64,000 nucleotides of DNA from Haloechinothrix aidingensis (GTDB lineage: Bacteria; Actinomycetota; Actinomycetes; Mycobacteriales; Pseudonocardiaceae), in NCBI RefSeq assembly GCF_013450155.1, contig NZ_JACCKD010000001.1, positions 558,001 through 622,000 on the forward strand, in the 5' to 3' direction. The notes beneath the pieces were generated by a model that was not told where the DNA came from, made no database searches, and worked only from the letters and a program-made list of their open reading frames with translations. This document shows positions 1 through 7,839 of this stretch, one piece after another (positions within the stretch are counted from its first letter, which is position 1; every line of letters starts with the position of its first letter). A program made the position numbers and the translations under genes.

Positions 1-1301
1 CCGGCCTCAGCGGGCTGACGGCATCGGCCCAGGAGGCCGACACGATCACGCACACCGACAACATCCAGCTGGACGACAGGTCCCCGTTCGCCTACGGCAC
101 CGACCTCGCCTTCAACGGTGACCTGGTCGCGGCCGGGGCGGGCGCGTGGGAGGAGGACGCCCGCTCGGACAGCGGGGTGCGCATCTTCGAACGGAACAGC
201 GATGGCAGCCTCGACGAGCTGTCCTTCCTGAACTGCTCGGCCTGGCATGCCGACGTCGACTGGGTGCAGGGGCGCTACATCGTGCAGTCCAGCGACAACG
301 AGGCGGACAACTCGACGTGCGAACCGGGCAGGAACTCCGCGGGAATCCGCGTCATCGACGCCGAGAACCCGCGCCGCCCCTCCTCGGTCGGGTTCGCCGA
401 GACGATTCACGGCTCGCACAACCTCACCGCTGTCGGCGACACCGGGCTGGTCTACAACTCCTCCTACAACCTGGGTGACCCCACCGACGTCGACGGGCTG
501 TCCATCATCGACGTTGCGGCGGACCCGGAGGATCCCCCTGTCCGCTTCCTCGAGTTCCCGGACGCGGACAGCAGCTCCGCGCATCCGGAGATGACGAACA
601 ACAGCGGCACGATGCCCACCTCGCCCGGCTGCCACGACATCGGCCTCGACCTCGACCACGACAGGGCCTTCTGTGCCGGGATCACCGAGACCATGATCTG
701 GGACATCTCCGACCCGCGTAACCCGGCGATCGAGACGATCATCCACAATCCCGACGTCTCGATCCACCACGGCGCGCAGGCCAACCAGGACGGCGACGTG
801 CTGCTGGTGCAGGACGAGTGGCTCGGCGCGGCGGGAGCCAACTCGGGGTGCCTGGCGCCGCACCAGCCGTCCGGAACCATCTGGTTCTACGACATCAGCG
901 ACCCGGACAACCCGCAGCCGCGGTCCTACTGGTCGGCGCCCGAGCCCGACCCGACCGCCGACTTCTGCACGACACACTTCTTCGGCACCTTCGAGATGCC
1001 CATCGACGGCGAGCAGCACGACATGGTGGTCACCTCCTACTACCAGCACGGGGTGTGGGTCGCCGACTTCACCGACCCGGCTTCGGTCGAGACACACGCG
1101 TTCTACGAGCCGGACGGTGCGAACTTCTGGAGTGCCTACCCCTACAAGGGGCGCCTCTATGCGAACAGTTTCTCCCCGGCGACGTTGACCGGCTCCGATC
1201 CGGCGTCGGCCGACAAGGGCGGTATCTGGACGTTCCGGCTGGACGGCTACGGCGAGGACGTCGGCGAGCATCCCGGACGGCCCGCGCACGCGGGACCGTA
1301 G
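1..1301 (+). CDS. LVIVD repeat-containing secreted protein (5' end missing)
   Basis: The reading frame is open from the first bases of the window, so the start lies upstream. The visible N-terminus reads GLSGLTASAQEAD, which looks like the end of a signal peptide with cleavage after ASA. Beta-propeller-like LVIVD repeats follow, recognisable by motifs such as VIDAENPRRP, IIDVAADPEDP, WDISDPRNP and YDISDPDNP, each marking one blade. The family is extracytoplasmic and has no established enzymatic activity. The gene ends with TAG at 1299-1301 and faces the methyltransferase gene on the other strand, with a 32-bp gap. Family assignment is solid; function is unknown. Confidence 0.8.
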   Translation, partial: GLSGLTASAQEADTITHTDNIQLDDRSPFAYGTDLAFNGDLVAAGAGAWEEDARSDSGVRIFERNSDGSLDELSFLNCSAWHADVDWVQGRYIVQSSDNEADNSTCEPGRNSAGIRVIDAENPRRPSSVGFAETIHGSHNLTAVGDTGLVYNSSYNLGDPTDVDGLSIIDVAADPEDPPVRFLEFPDADSSSAHPEMTNNSGTMPTSPGCHDIGLDLDHDRAFCAGITETMIWDISDPRNPAIETIIHNPDVSIHHGAQANQDGDVLLVQDEWLGAAGANSGCLAPHQPSGTIWFYDISDPDNPQPRSYWSAPEPDPTADFCTTHFFGTFEMPIDGEQHDMVVTSYYQHGVWVADFTDPASVETHAFYEPDGANFWSAYPYKGRLYANSFSPATLTGSDPASADKGGIWTFRLDGYGEDVGEHPGRPAHAGP

Positions 1302-1333
1302 GAGGCGACACCGTCCCGCCCGGTCGCCCGGGG

Positions 1334-2509
1334 TCACGCGGGCCGGTGGGCCACGACCCTGCGCAGCGGCAGGGGGAGACGGTGCCCGGGGCGGGCCCGT
1401 CCCGCCAGCCTGCGCTTGGCATCGGCGATGCGCCGCTCGTCGTGACCGGGCAGGTAGAGGCCGTCGATCAGTAGCTCCACACTCTCCGGTGTGGACAACT
1501 CGAGGGTGAACACCCGTCGCTGCTCAGAGCCGACCGCGAACCCGTGCTCGCGCAGGATCGTCCCCAGGCCGTCGCGCGCCTCCGGAGTGGGCCACGGCTG
1601 GCTGCGGATACCGAGCGCGCGCATGAGCCCTGTCCAGCGGAGCCATCCGGTCGGGTGTGGAGCCAGCCGGGACGGGACGAGGGCGACGAGCGTGCCCCCG
1701 GGTCGCAGCACACGGTGGACCTCGGCCAGCACGGGCTCGATCGGTGCGAACAGCGGGAAGCACAGCGCGGCGCAGACCGCGTCGACGGAGCCGGTGCCCA
1801 GCGGCAGCGCGTCGGCTCGGGCGCGGAGTACGGGCCCGCGGCCCGCACGGGCGGCAGCGGACAGCTCCCCCGCGGAGCTGTCCACTCCCAGCCAGCGAGC
1901 GTGCGGGAGCACGTCACGGGTGGGTGCCGAACCGCACGCCAGGTCCAGTACCGGGCCGGACGTGCCGTGCAGGGGCTCGACCAGCCAGCCGTACGGTGAA
2001 TGGTCGGCGCGGGCAAGCAGGCGTTCGGTGACCGCGGGGCGTTCCTCGTGGAATGCCGCGAGGTAGCGCTGCCACTCCAAGGTGTCCGGTACCCGTCGCG
2101 CGGTGACCCTCCTGCCCGCCAGGTAGCCGATACTGGCGACAAGGTAGGGAACCGCGTAGTTGACCCCCACCTTCAGCCATGTGTCGCCGGTCGCCGTGCC
2201 AGAGGCGATCACCGAGCCCTGGTTCACTGCCGACAGGATGGTGCCGACCACGGCGGCGATCGGGAGCGCCTGGCGCGCGGTGCGGCCGCGCAGGACCAGC
2301 CGCACGGCCTCGGATGGTGTGGACCACGGGTTGTCCGGAAGGGGTGGCCTCGCGGTGCGTTCGCACCGTTCCGGCCCGGAGTCACGTGCCACTGCCGCGG
2401 ACGGGCCGCCCGCGCCGCCGGACAGCACCACGTCGGCGTGCCGCTCGTGGCTGCCCCGGTGGGGTGCGACGGCGGCGGCCGGTATGGAGGGACGTGCGAT
2501 GGACGGCAT
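1334..2509 (-). CDS. NrtS-like membrane domain fused to class I SAM methyltransferase
   Basis: The start at 2509 is chosen because GGAGGGGAG lies six bases upstream; the product is about 391 aa. Residues 1-65 look disordered. Residues 68-134 resemble the two-helix nitrate/nitrite transporter family NrtS, with VVGTILSAVNQGS, a glycine-containing loop, W-x-K and NYAVPYLVASIGYL. A short charged linker leads to a Rossmann-type methyltransferase with motif I VLDLACGSAPTRDV near residues 187-200, an acidic GVDSS strand, and the post-II motif VHRVLRPGGTLVALVPS. The methyl acceptor is not predictable. NrtS proteins are normally small and separate, so the fusion is unusual. The two domain calls are recognised by eye; the joint function is unknown. 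Confidence 0.7.
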   Translation of the reverse strand: MPSIARPSIPAAAVAPHRGSHERHADVVLSGGAGGPSAAVARDSGPERCERTARPPLPDNPWSTPSEAVRLVLRGRTARQALPIAAVVGTILSAVNQGSVIASGTATGDTWLKVGVNYAVPYLVASIGYLAGRRVTARRVPDTLEWQRYLAAFHEERPAVTERLLARADHSPYGWLVEPLHGTSGPVLDLACGSAPTRDVLPHARWLGVDSSAGELSAAARAGRGPVLRARADALPLGTGSVDAVCAALCFPLFAPIEPVLAEVHRVLRPGGTLVALVPSRLAPHPTGWLRWTGLMRALGIRSQPWPTPEARDGLGTILREHGFAVGSEQRRVFTLELSTPESVELLIDGLYLPGHDERRIADAKRRLAGRARPGHRLPLPLRRVVAHRPA

Positions 2510-2943
2510 GGTCAGCTCCCCTCCGGTTTCCCACGACAAGTCGAGTAGTCGATATGCGTCTTCCTACTGGTTACCGGCTACGGTGATCCGCTGTAATGGG
2601 TTCTGTTCGCGAGCTGACAGAGCGACCGCGGTTTGTGCGAACGGCGCCGTAACCACCGGCAGCTACCCTTGGGCTTCGCCTCGAGTCGGCGCCGTGGCCG
2701 CGGCCGGGGCCTGTACAGTCCCGCCGAGCGGTGCGGGCGGTCACCGGTCGCGAGCGCCAGGCATTGTCACTGCGCTGACACAACGACACCGCGGGAGAGT
2801 CCAACACCCCACACTGAGCGTCGTCGGTGGCCGAAGCGGCCACCGTTTCGTCGTGTGTCGGCTGACACCGACGTAGCTCGAACGGGCGATGCCACATTCC
2901 GCGGGGATTCCCGTACGTGGCACTGAGTTTGGAGGTTTCCTAT
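2510..2943. other. Long divergent intergenic region
   Basis: This 434-bp stretch between divergently transcribed genes has no convincing gene on either strand. It contains a GC-rich hairpin at 2825-2845 and a second short inverted repeat around GTGTCGGCTGACAC (2854-2868). The ribosome site GGAGG for the downstream membrane protein is at 2932-2936. It presumably holds the promoters of both genes, but I could not place -35/-10 boxes with confidence. Confidence 0.4.
2825..2845. terminator. Hairpin, possible attenuator or terminator
   Basis: CGGTGGCC (2825-2832) pairs perfectly with GGCCACCG (2838-2845) across a five-base GAAGC loop. The sequence continues with TTTCGTCG. It sits about 100 bp before the start of the small membrane protein gene, inside the likely leader, so it may act as an attenuator. 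There is no real T-tract. Confidence 0.4.
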
Positions 2944-3408
2944 ATGTCGACACAGCTACAGGCCGGACCGACCGTGGGTGCCAAGGCGGGGTACGGCGCC
3001 GTCGCCGGTCTCGTCGGCGGAGCGGTATTCGGCATGCTGATGGCCATGATGGACATGCTTCCCATGGTGGGCATGCTCGTCGGTGTGGAGAACGCCGGAG
3101 TCGGCTTCCTCGTGCACCTGGCCAACTCCGCCGTGATCGGGGTGATCTTCGGCCTGCTCGCCGGTGGTTTCGCCGACCGCATCGCGCCGATACTCGGGGC
3201 GGGTCTCGTCTACGGGATGATCTGGTGGGTGATCGGCGCCCTGATCGCGATGCCGCTGTGGCTGAGCGTCACCGCCGACCCCGAGATGAGCAACATGGTC
3301 TTCGTGGTGGAGTCCGACCAGTGGATGAGCTTGATGGGCCACATGATCTTCGGCCTCGTCGCCGCGCTCGTGCTGTTCGGCTTCAGCAGGCGTATCGTTC
3401 GCGGGTAG
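2944..3408 (+). CDS. Small multi-pass membrane protein, unknown function
   Basis: The ATG at 2944 follows GGAGG with an eight-base spacer and gives 154 aa. The protein is almost entirely hydrophobic. About four membrane helices can be seen: near residues 16-38, rich in Gly/Met (GGAVFGMLMAMMDMLPM); 53-72 (HLANSAVIGVIFGLLAGGF); 81-104 (ILGAGLVYGMIWWVIGALIAM); and 128-148 (MGHMIFGLVAALVLFGF). Methionines are strikingly abundant, but I see no Cys/His metal motif. I do not recognise the family. It precedes an AhpD-like gene by 150 bp, probably as a separate unit because an inverted repeat lies between them. Confidence 0.7.
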   Translation: MSTQLQAGPTVGAKAGYGAVAGLVGGAVFGMLMAMMDMLPMVGMLVGVENAGVGFLVHLANSAVIGVIFGLLAGGFADRIAPILGAGLVYGMIWWVIGALIAMPLWLSVTADPEMSNMVFVVESDQWMSLMGHMIFGLVAALVLFGFSRRIVRG

Positions 3409-3478
3409 TGCGCCATATCCCGCTGGGCTGTCGATTGTGGATATATCCCTTCTGAGAGTTACATCCCGGGACGTGTCG

Positions 3479-3501
3479 CGCGCGGTCAGGAATACCGCGC
3501 G
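3479..3501. promoter_or_regulatory. Perfect inverted repeat, possible operator
   Basis: CGCGCGGT (3479-3486) and ACCGCGCG (3494-3501) are exact inverted copies around a seven-base spacer, 57 bp before the start of the AhpD-like gene. No T-run follows, so an operator is at least as likely as a terminator. No regulator gene is adjacent. Confidence 0.35.
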
Positions 3502-3558
3502 TGAGTGCCCTGTTCCTCCGGGTGCCTCTGATATCGAGACGAACGCAGGGAGGACGCT

Positions 3559-4107
3559 GTGCCTCGAGTGCAGGTTCACGGGTTGGAGAGCGCTCCGGAG
3601 TCCAGTCGCGACAGTCTCAAGGCACTCCACGAGAAGTTCGGCGGTGTGCTCAACATCTTCGGCGAGATGGCCAACTCCCCGGCGGTGCTGAACGCCTTCA
3701 CCGCGGCGGAAGGCACGATCGCCGACTACAGCTCGTTGAGCCCGGCGACGCGTGAGGCCGTCCACCTCACGGTCGCCGCGGTGAACGAGTGTGACTACTG
3801 CCAGGCCGCGTACACCCTGGCCGCGAAGTCCCAGGGATTCGACGAGGAGCAGACGAAGGCGATCCGCCGGGGTGAGGTCGGGTTCGACCCGGCGCTCGAC
3901 GCTCTGTTGCGAGTCGCCCGCGAGGCGGCCGAGCACAAGGGATTCGTCGCCGACGCCACGTGGCAGCGGGCTGTGGACGCCGGTTGGTCCGAGCAGCAGC
4001 TCCTGGACACCTTCGCGGACACCGTCCGCACCATCATGACGAACTACTTCAACCACTTCGTCGGTACCGAGTCCGACTTGCCTGCAGCTCCTGACCTGGA
4101 AAGCTGA
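3559..4107 (+). CDS. Carboxymuconolactone decarboxylase / AhpD-family protein
   Basis: The GTG start at 3559 is preceded by GGGAGG (3548-3553) and gives 182 aa. The AhpD-like core is clear: SPATREAVHLTVAAVNECDYCQAAYT carries the redox CxxC pair (ECDYC) followed by the conserved H/Y region, in an all-helical fold. Family members are peroxidase partners or alkylhydroperoxidase-like thiol reductases, usually trimeric or hexameric and cytoplasmic. The next gene on the same strand is a pyridine nucleotide-disulfide oxidoreductase. This raises the possibility of a thiol redox pair, but a strong palindrome between the two genes argues against simple co-transcription. The substrate is unknown. Confidence 0.82.
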   Translation: MPRVQVHGLESAPESSRDSLKALHEKFGGVLNIFGEMANSPAVLNAFTAAEGTIADYSSLSPATREAVHLTVAAVNECDYCQAAYTLAAKSQGFDEEQTKAIRRGEVGFDPALDALLRVAREAAEHKGFVADATWQRAVDAGWSEQQLLDTFADTVRTIMTNYFNHFVGTESDLPAAPDLES

Positions 4108-4124
4108 GGGTAGTAACGCGCATG

Positions 4125-4158
4125 CCGGGTAGCGGATCCAGCTGGATCCGCTACCCGG
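4125..4158. terminator. 34-bp perfect palindrome
   Basis: The two 17-base halves (4125-4141 and 4142-4158) are exact reverse complements, beginning CCGGGTAGCGG and ending CCGCTACCCGG. It starts 17 bp after the AhpD-like stop codon and ends 45 bp before the next start. No T-tract follows, which is common for actinobacterial terminators. It could alternatively bind a dimeric regulator of the downstream reductase. Confidence 0.6.
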
Positions 4159-4203
4159 AAGGGAGCGCGTGCCACGGACGATCCCCAGGAAAGGAGGCAT
4201 GCC

Positions 4204-5610
4204 ATGAACGAGGCCGGCGACGCGGAGTACGACGTGATCGTGCTCGGGGGCGGTGCGGTGGGGGAGAACGCCGCCGCACGTCCCGTCGGGCACGGGCTCT
4301 CGGCCGCGGTGGTCGAGGAGCACCTGCTCGGCGGTGAGTGCTCCTACTACGCGTGCATGCCGAGCAAGGCCCTGCTACGGCCGGGGGAGGTGCTCGACGC
4401 CGTCCGGCGCGTTCCCGGCGCCAGGGAGGCGGTCACCGGCGAGATCGACACCGCGGAGGCGTTGCGACGCCGGGACAAGCTGACGTCCGGCTGGGACGAC
4501 TCGGGCCAGGAGGACTGGGTGCGCGGCGAGGGCATCGCGCTCTACCGGGGTCACGGGCGGCTGGTCGGAGAGCGCGAGATCGAGGTCACCGACGAGAGTG
4601 GGGGCACGAGCAGGCTCCGTGCCACGCGGGCCGTCGTGCTGGCCACGGGAAGCCGTGCCGCCGTGCCCCCGATCGACGGGTTGCGCGAGACCCGTACCTG
4701 GGACAGCAGGGACATCACCACGGCCAAGGAGGTCCCGGAACGGCTGGTGATCCTCGGTGGCGGCGTGGTCGGCGTGGAGATGGCCCAAGCCTGGCGCTCG
4801 CTGGGCTCGCGGGAGGTCACGTTGATCGAGATGGCGGACCGGCTGCTGGGGCCCGAGGAACCGTTCGTCGGTGCCGAGCTGGCCGACGCCCTGCGGGAGA
4901 GCGGTGTGGACGTGCGGACGGGCACCCAGGCCACCGGCGTGCGCCGCCCCGCGGACGACGCGCCGGTCACGGTCACCACCAGCGACGGTGCCGAGGTGAC
5001 CGCGGACGAGCTCGTGGTCGCTGTCGGCCGCGCCCCGATCACCGAGGACATCGGTTTGGAGACCGTCGGGCTGGAGCCGGGTAAGTACGTGCTCACCGAC
5101 GATCAGCTGCGCGTGCTGGGGGTCGACGGGGACTGGTTGTACGCGGTCGGGGACTGCAACGGCCGCAACCTGCTGACGCACATGGGCAAGTACCAGGCAC
5201 GGGTCGCCGGGGATGTCATCGCGGGCAAGTCCGCCGTGGCCCACTCCGACCACAACGCCACGCCGCGCGTGGTGTTCACGACCCCGCTGGTGGGTGCGGT
5301 CGGGCTCACCGAGGCCACGGCACGGGAGCGCGGCCACCGGGTCGTGACCGTCACGCACGACACGGGAGCCGTGGCCGGTGCGGTGACCAAGGGCGGCGGC
5401 CTGTCGGGCACGAGCAAGCTGGTCATCGACGATGACCGCCGGATCGTGCTCGGCGCGACGTTCACCGGCCCGGCCGCCGACGAGCTGGTGCACGGTGCCA
5501 CGATCGCCGTGGCAGGGGAGGTACCCGTGGACAGGCTGTGGCACGCCGTGCCGTCGTTCCCCACGGTCAGCGAGGTGTGGCTGCGGCTGCTGGAGAAGTA
5601 CGGGCTCTGA
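4204..5610 (+). CDS. FAD-dependent pyridine nucleotide-disulfide oxidoreductase
   Basis: The ATG at 4204 follows AAGGAGG and gives 468 aa, typical of the dihydrolipoamide dehydrogenase / mercuric reductase family. The N-terminal FAD motif is VIVLGGGAVGEN (11-22). The redox-active disulfide is GGECSYYACMPSK, with C46 and C51. The NAD(P)H fold starts at VILGGGVVGVE, and an FAD-binding YAVGDCNG segment is present. The dimerisation domain closes the protein. The C-terminal motif that in true dihydrolipoamide dehydrogenases carries the His-Glu dyad (HPTxSE) reads SFPTVSE here, so the catalytic His position is Phe. A quinone or other disulfide/dye reductase is therefore more likely than a lipoamide dehydrogenase. 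Confidence 0.82.
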   Translation: MNEAGDAEYDVIVLGGGAVGENAAARPVGHGLSAAVVEEHLLGGECSYYACMPSKALLRPGEVLDAVRRVPGAREAVTGEIDTAEALRRRDKLTSGWDDSGQEDWVRGEGIALYRGHGRLVGEREIEVTDESGGTSRLRATRAVVLATGSRAAVPPIDGLRETRTWDSRDITTAKEVPERLVILGGGVVGVEMAQAWRSLGSREVTLIEMADRLLGPEEPFVGAELADALRESGVDVRTGTQATGVRRPADDAPVTVTTSDGAEVTADELVVAVGRAPITEDIGLETVGLEPGKYVLTDDQLRVLGVDGDWLYAVGDCNGRNLLTHMGKYQARVAGDVIAGKSAVAHSDHNATPRVVFTTPLVGAVGLTEATARERGHRVVTVTHDTGAVAGAVTKGGGLSGTSKLVIDDDRRIVLGATFTGPAADELVHGATIAVAGEVPVDRLWHAVPSFPTVSEVWLRLLEKYGL

Positions 5611-5664
5611 GTACCGCTTCCTGAACGGCAGCGAGCATCGGGTGCCCGCGCGCGTTCCGCCGTG

Positions 5665-6180
5665 TCAGCCCACCGCGGCGGAATGCGTGTTCTTGTGCCG
5701 CAGGTACGTCCGGGCGTTCGCGGTGATGTGGTCCCGCTCGTCCTGGCTCGTCTCGCGCCGCACCTTGCCCGGGACTCCTGCCACCAGGGAGTTGGCGGGT
5801 ACCTCGGTGTTCTCTAGTACGACAGCACCGGCGGCGATGATGCTGCCGGAGCCGATCCGGGCGCCGTTGAGCACGGTCGCTCCCATCCCGACGAGCACGT
5901 CGTCCTCGATGGTGCAGCCGTGCAGCACCGCGCCGTGGCCGACCGAGACCCCTGCGCCGACGGTGACGGGCCGGTCCGGGTCGGCGTGCACCATGCACCC
6001 GTCCTGCAGGTTGCTCTCCCGCCCGAGGACGATGCGGTCGTTGTCGGCGCGTAGCACGCAGCCGTACCAGACACTCGCCTCGGCGGCGACCTCGACGGCA
6101 CCGATGAGGTAAACCCCTGGGGCGACCCAGCCGCCGTCCGCCACGTGCGGGGTGGACCCGTCGAGACTGATCCGGTGCAT
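5665..6180 (-). CDS. Gamma-carbonic-anhydrase-like hexapeptide-repeat protein
   Basis: The start at 6180 (MHRISLDG) is chosen for the upstream GAGGGAGG; the product is 171 aa, the usual family length. Left-handed beta-helix hexapeptide repeats run through the middle: IGAVEVAAEASVWYGCVLRAD and IEDDVLVGMGATVLNGARIG. The three zinc-ligand histidine positions of the YrdA/PaaY/CaiE group are visible in MVHAD, GHGAV and LHGCT. The C-terminal helix (RETSQDERDHITANARTYL) is typical. Members form trimers; many lack measurable carbonic anhydrase activity. The gene converges with the disulfide oxidoreductase gene across 54 bp. Confidence 0.8.
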   Translation of the reverse strand: MHRISLDGSTPHVADGGWVAPGVYLIGAVEVAAEASVWYGCVLRADNDRIVLGRESNLQDGCMVHADPDRPVTVGAGVSVGHGAVLHGCTIEDDVLVGMGATVLNGARIGSGSIIAAGAVVLENTEVPANSLVAGVPGKVRRETSQDERDHITANARTYLRHKNTHSAAVG

Positions 6181-6290
6181 CCGGCCTCCCTCGTACTCGC
6201 CTGCGTGCCGCGTGCCAACGTACCTATCGTCGGCGAGCGGCCGAGCGACCGCCACCGCACATCCGGCCGCCCCGTCGCGGGAGCGCCGGA

Positions 6291-7835
6291 TCAGGAGGGT
6301 CCGGCGGCGGCGCGTGCGGGGCGCCGGGCGCGCCGCGAGGCCAGCTTGACGAAGTTCTTGGGCTTGCGGCGGGGCTCGGGCAGCCGTCCCGCGATGGCGT
6401 CGTCGAGCAGAGTCCCGACCGTCTCCTTGGCGCACGCCCTGTTCGCGCCGATGCCGCCCGAGGGGCCGCGCTTGATCCAGCCGACCACGTAGGAGTTCTG
6501 CCGCCCCTGCACGCGCCCGCCCGAGTGCGGGATGGTCCCTGCCTGTTCGTCGAACGGCAGCCCGTCCACCGGAGCGCCCCGGTAGCCGATCGCGCGGATC
6601 ACCTGACCCGCGGCGATCTCGACATCGCCCGTGCCGCCGGTGGCGCGGATACCGCGAACCTGCGTGTCGCCGAGGATCTCGGCGGGCGCGGAGTTGAAAC
6701 GGAACACGATGCGACGTTTCCCGTGCCCGGGTGGCGCCGAGCAGTCGACCGCCTCGCGCGTGACGCCCTGGAGCAGCCGCGCCTTGTCGCCGGTACCCGC
6801 GTCGTCGATGGCCTGGGCGACTGCCGGGTCATGCGCGTCCACCACGAGCTCGATGCCCTCGTGCTCGGTGAGCGCGAGAAGCTCCGGCCTGGTGTACGCG
6901 GCGGCGTCGGGCCCGCGCCGCCCGAGGAGCACGACCTCGCGCACCTTGCTGGACTTCAGCTGTGCCAGGGCGGTCTGCGAGATCGTCGTGCCGTCGAGCG
7001 CGCTCGGGTCGGTGGTCAGGATCCGCGCCGCGTCGAGCGCGACGTTGCCGTTGCCGACGATGACCACACGCTCGGCAGAGAGGTCGACGGCGTCCTCCGG
7101 CACGTCCGGGTGGCCGTTGTACCAGGCCACCACGGTCGTTGCCGCGATGCTGCCGGTCAGGTCCTCGCCGGGGATGCCGAGCCTGCGCGCGGACGAGGCA
7201 CCGACGGCGTAGATCACGGCGTCGTGGTGGGCGGCCACCTCGTCGACCGTGACGTCCTTGCCGATCTCGACGCCCAGCCGCATCCGGAGCCGGGGGTGGT
7301 TGTGGAAGCGGGCGAAGTTCTCGCCGATCTTCTTGGTGGACTGGTGGTCGGGCGCGACGCCGTACCGGATGAGGCCGCCCGCGTGCGGCAGCCGGTCGAT
7401 CAGGGTGACCCGGGCGTTGGTGTGCAGGAGCAGGTCCTCGACCGCGTACATACCCGCGGGCCCTGTGCCGACGACGGCGACGTCGAGCGGCTCGAGGTCG
7501 GCCGGGATGACCCGGTCGAACACCGGCTGGTCCCAGGAGTGGAAGTTCGGGCTCGGGTCGCTTGCTTCCGCGATGGGGTTGCGGTCCGCGTAGTAGTCGG
7601 CGTTGATGTCGGCGTAGGGCTTCAGCGACTCGGTCAGCCCCTCGACGGGGAAGATGGCGTCGACCGGGCAGGCATCCGCGCAGGCGCCGCAGTCGATGCA
7701 CGCCTGCGGGTCGATGTAGAGCATCTCGGTGAGGCCGAAGTCCGGCTCGTCCGGAGTCGGATGGATGCAGTTGACCGGGCAGACCGAGATGCAGGTCGCG
7801 TCGGTGCAGCAGGTCTGTGTGATCGCGAAAGCCAT
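6291..7835 (-). CDS. fprB: Ferredoxin-fused NADPH-ferredoxin reductase (FprB-like)
   Basis: The product is 514 aa. Residues 1-65 form a 7Fe/2x[4Fe-4S]-type ferredoxin with cysteines in CCTDATCISVCPVNC and CIDCGACADACPVD. The rest is a flavoprotein of the adrenodoxin-reductase-like family with an FAD motif VAVVGTGPAGMYAVED (119-134), an NADP motif VVIVGNGNVALDAARIL and the closing WIKRGPSGGIGANRACA segment. It passes electrons from NADPH through FAD to its own ferredoxin domain. The start lies 4 bp after the stop of the AurF-like oxygenase gene, so the two are surely one operon, and the reductase is the likely electron supply for the oxygenase. The arrangement mirrors Rv0885-fprB of Mycobacterium tuberculosis. 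Confidence 0.88.
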   Translation of the reverse strand: MAFAITQTCCTDATCISVCPVNCIHPTPDEPDFGLTEMLYIDPQACIDCGACADACPVDAIFPVEGLTESLKPYADINADYYADRNPIAEASDPSPNFHSWDQPVFDRVIPADLEPLDVAVVGTGPAGMYAVEDLLLHTNARVTLIDRLPHAGGLIRYGVAPDHQSTKKIGENFARFHNHPRLRMRLGVEIGKDVTVDEVAAHHDAVIYAVGASSARRLGIPGEDLTGSIAATTVVAWYNGHPDVPEDAVDLSAERVVIVGNGNVALDAARILTTDPSALDGTTISQTALAQLKSSKVREVVLLGRRGPDAAAYTRPELLALTEHEGIELVVDAHDPAVAQAIDDAGTGDKARLLQGVTREAVDCSAPPGHGKRRIVFRFNSAPAEILGDTQVRGIRATGGTGDVEIAAGQVIRAIGYRGAPVDGLPFDEQAGTIPHSGGRVQGRQNSYVVGWIKRGPSGGIGANRACAKETVGTLLDDAIAGRLPEPRRKPKNFVKLASRRARRPARAAAGPS

Positions 7836-7839
7836 GGGC

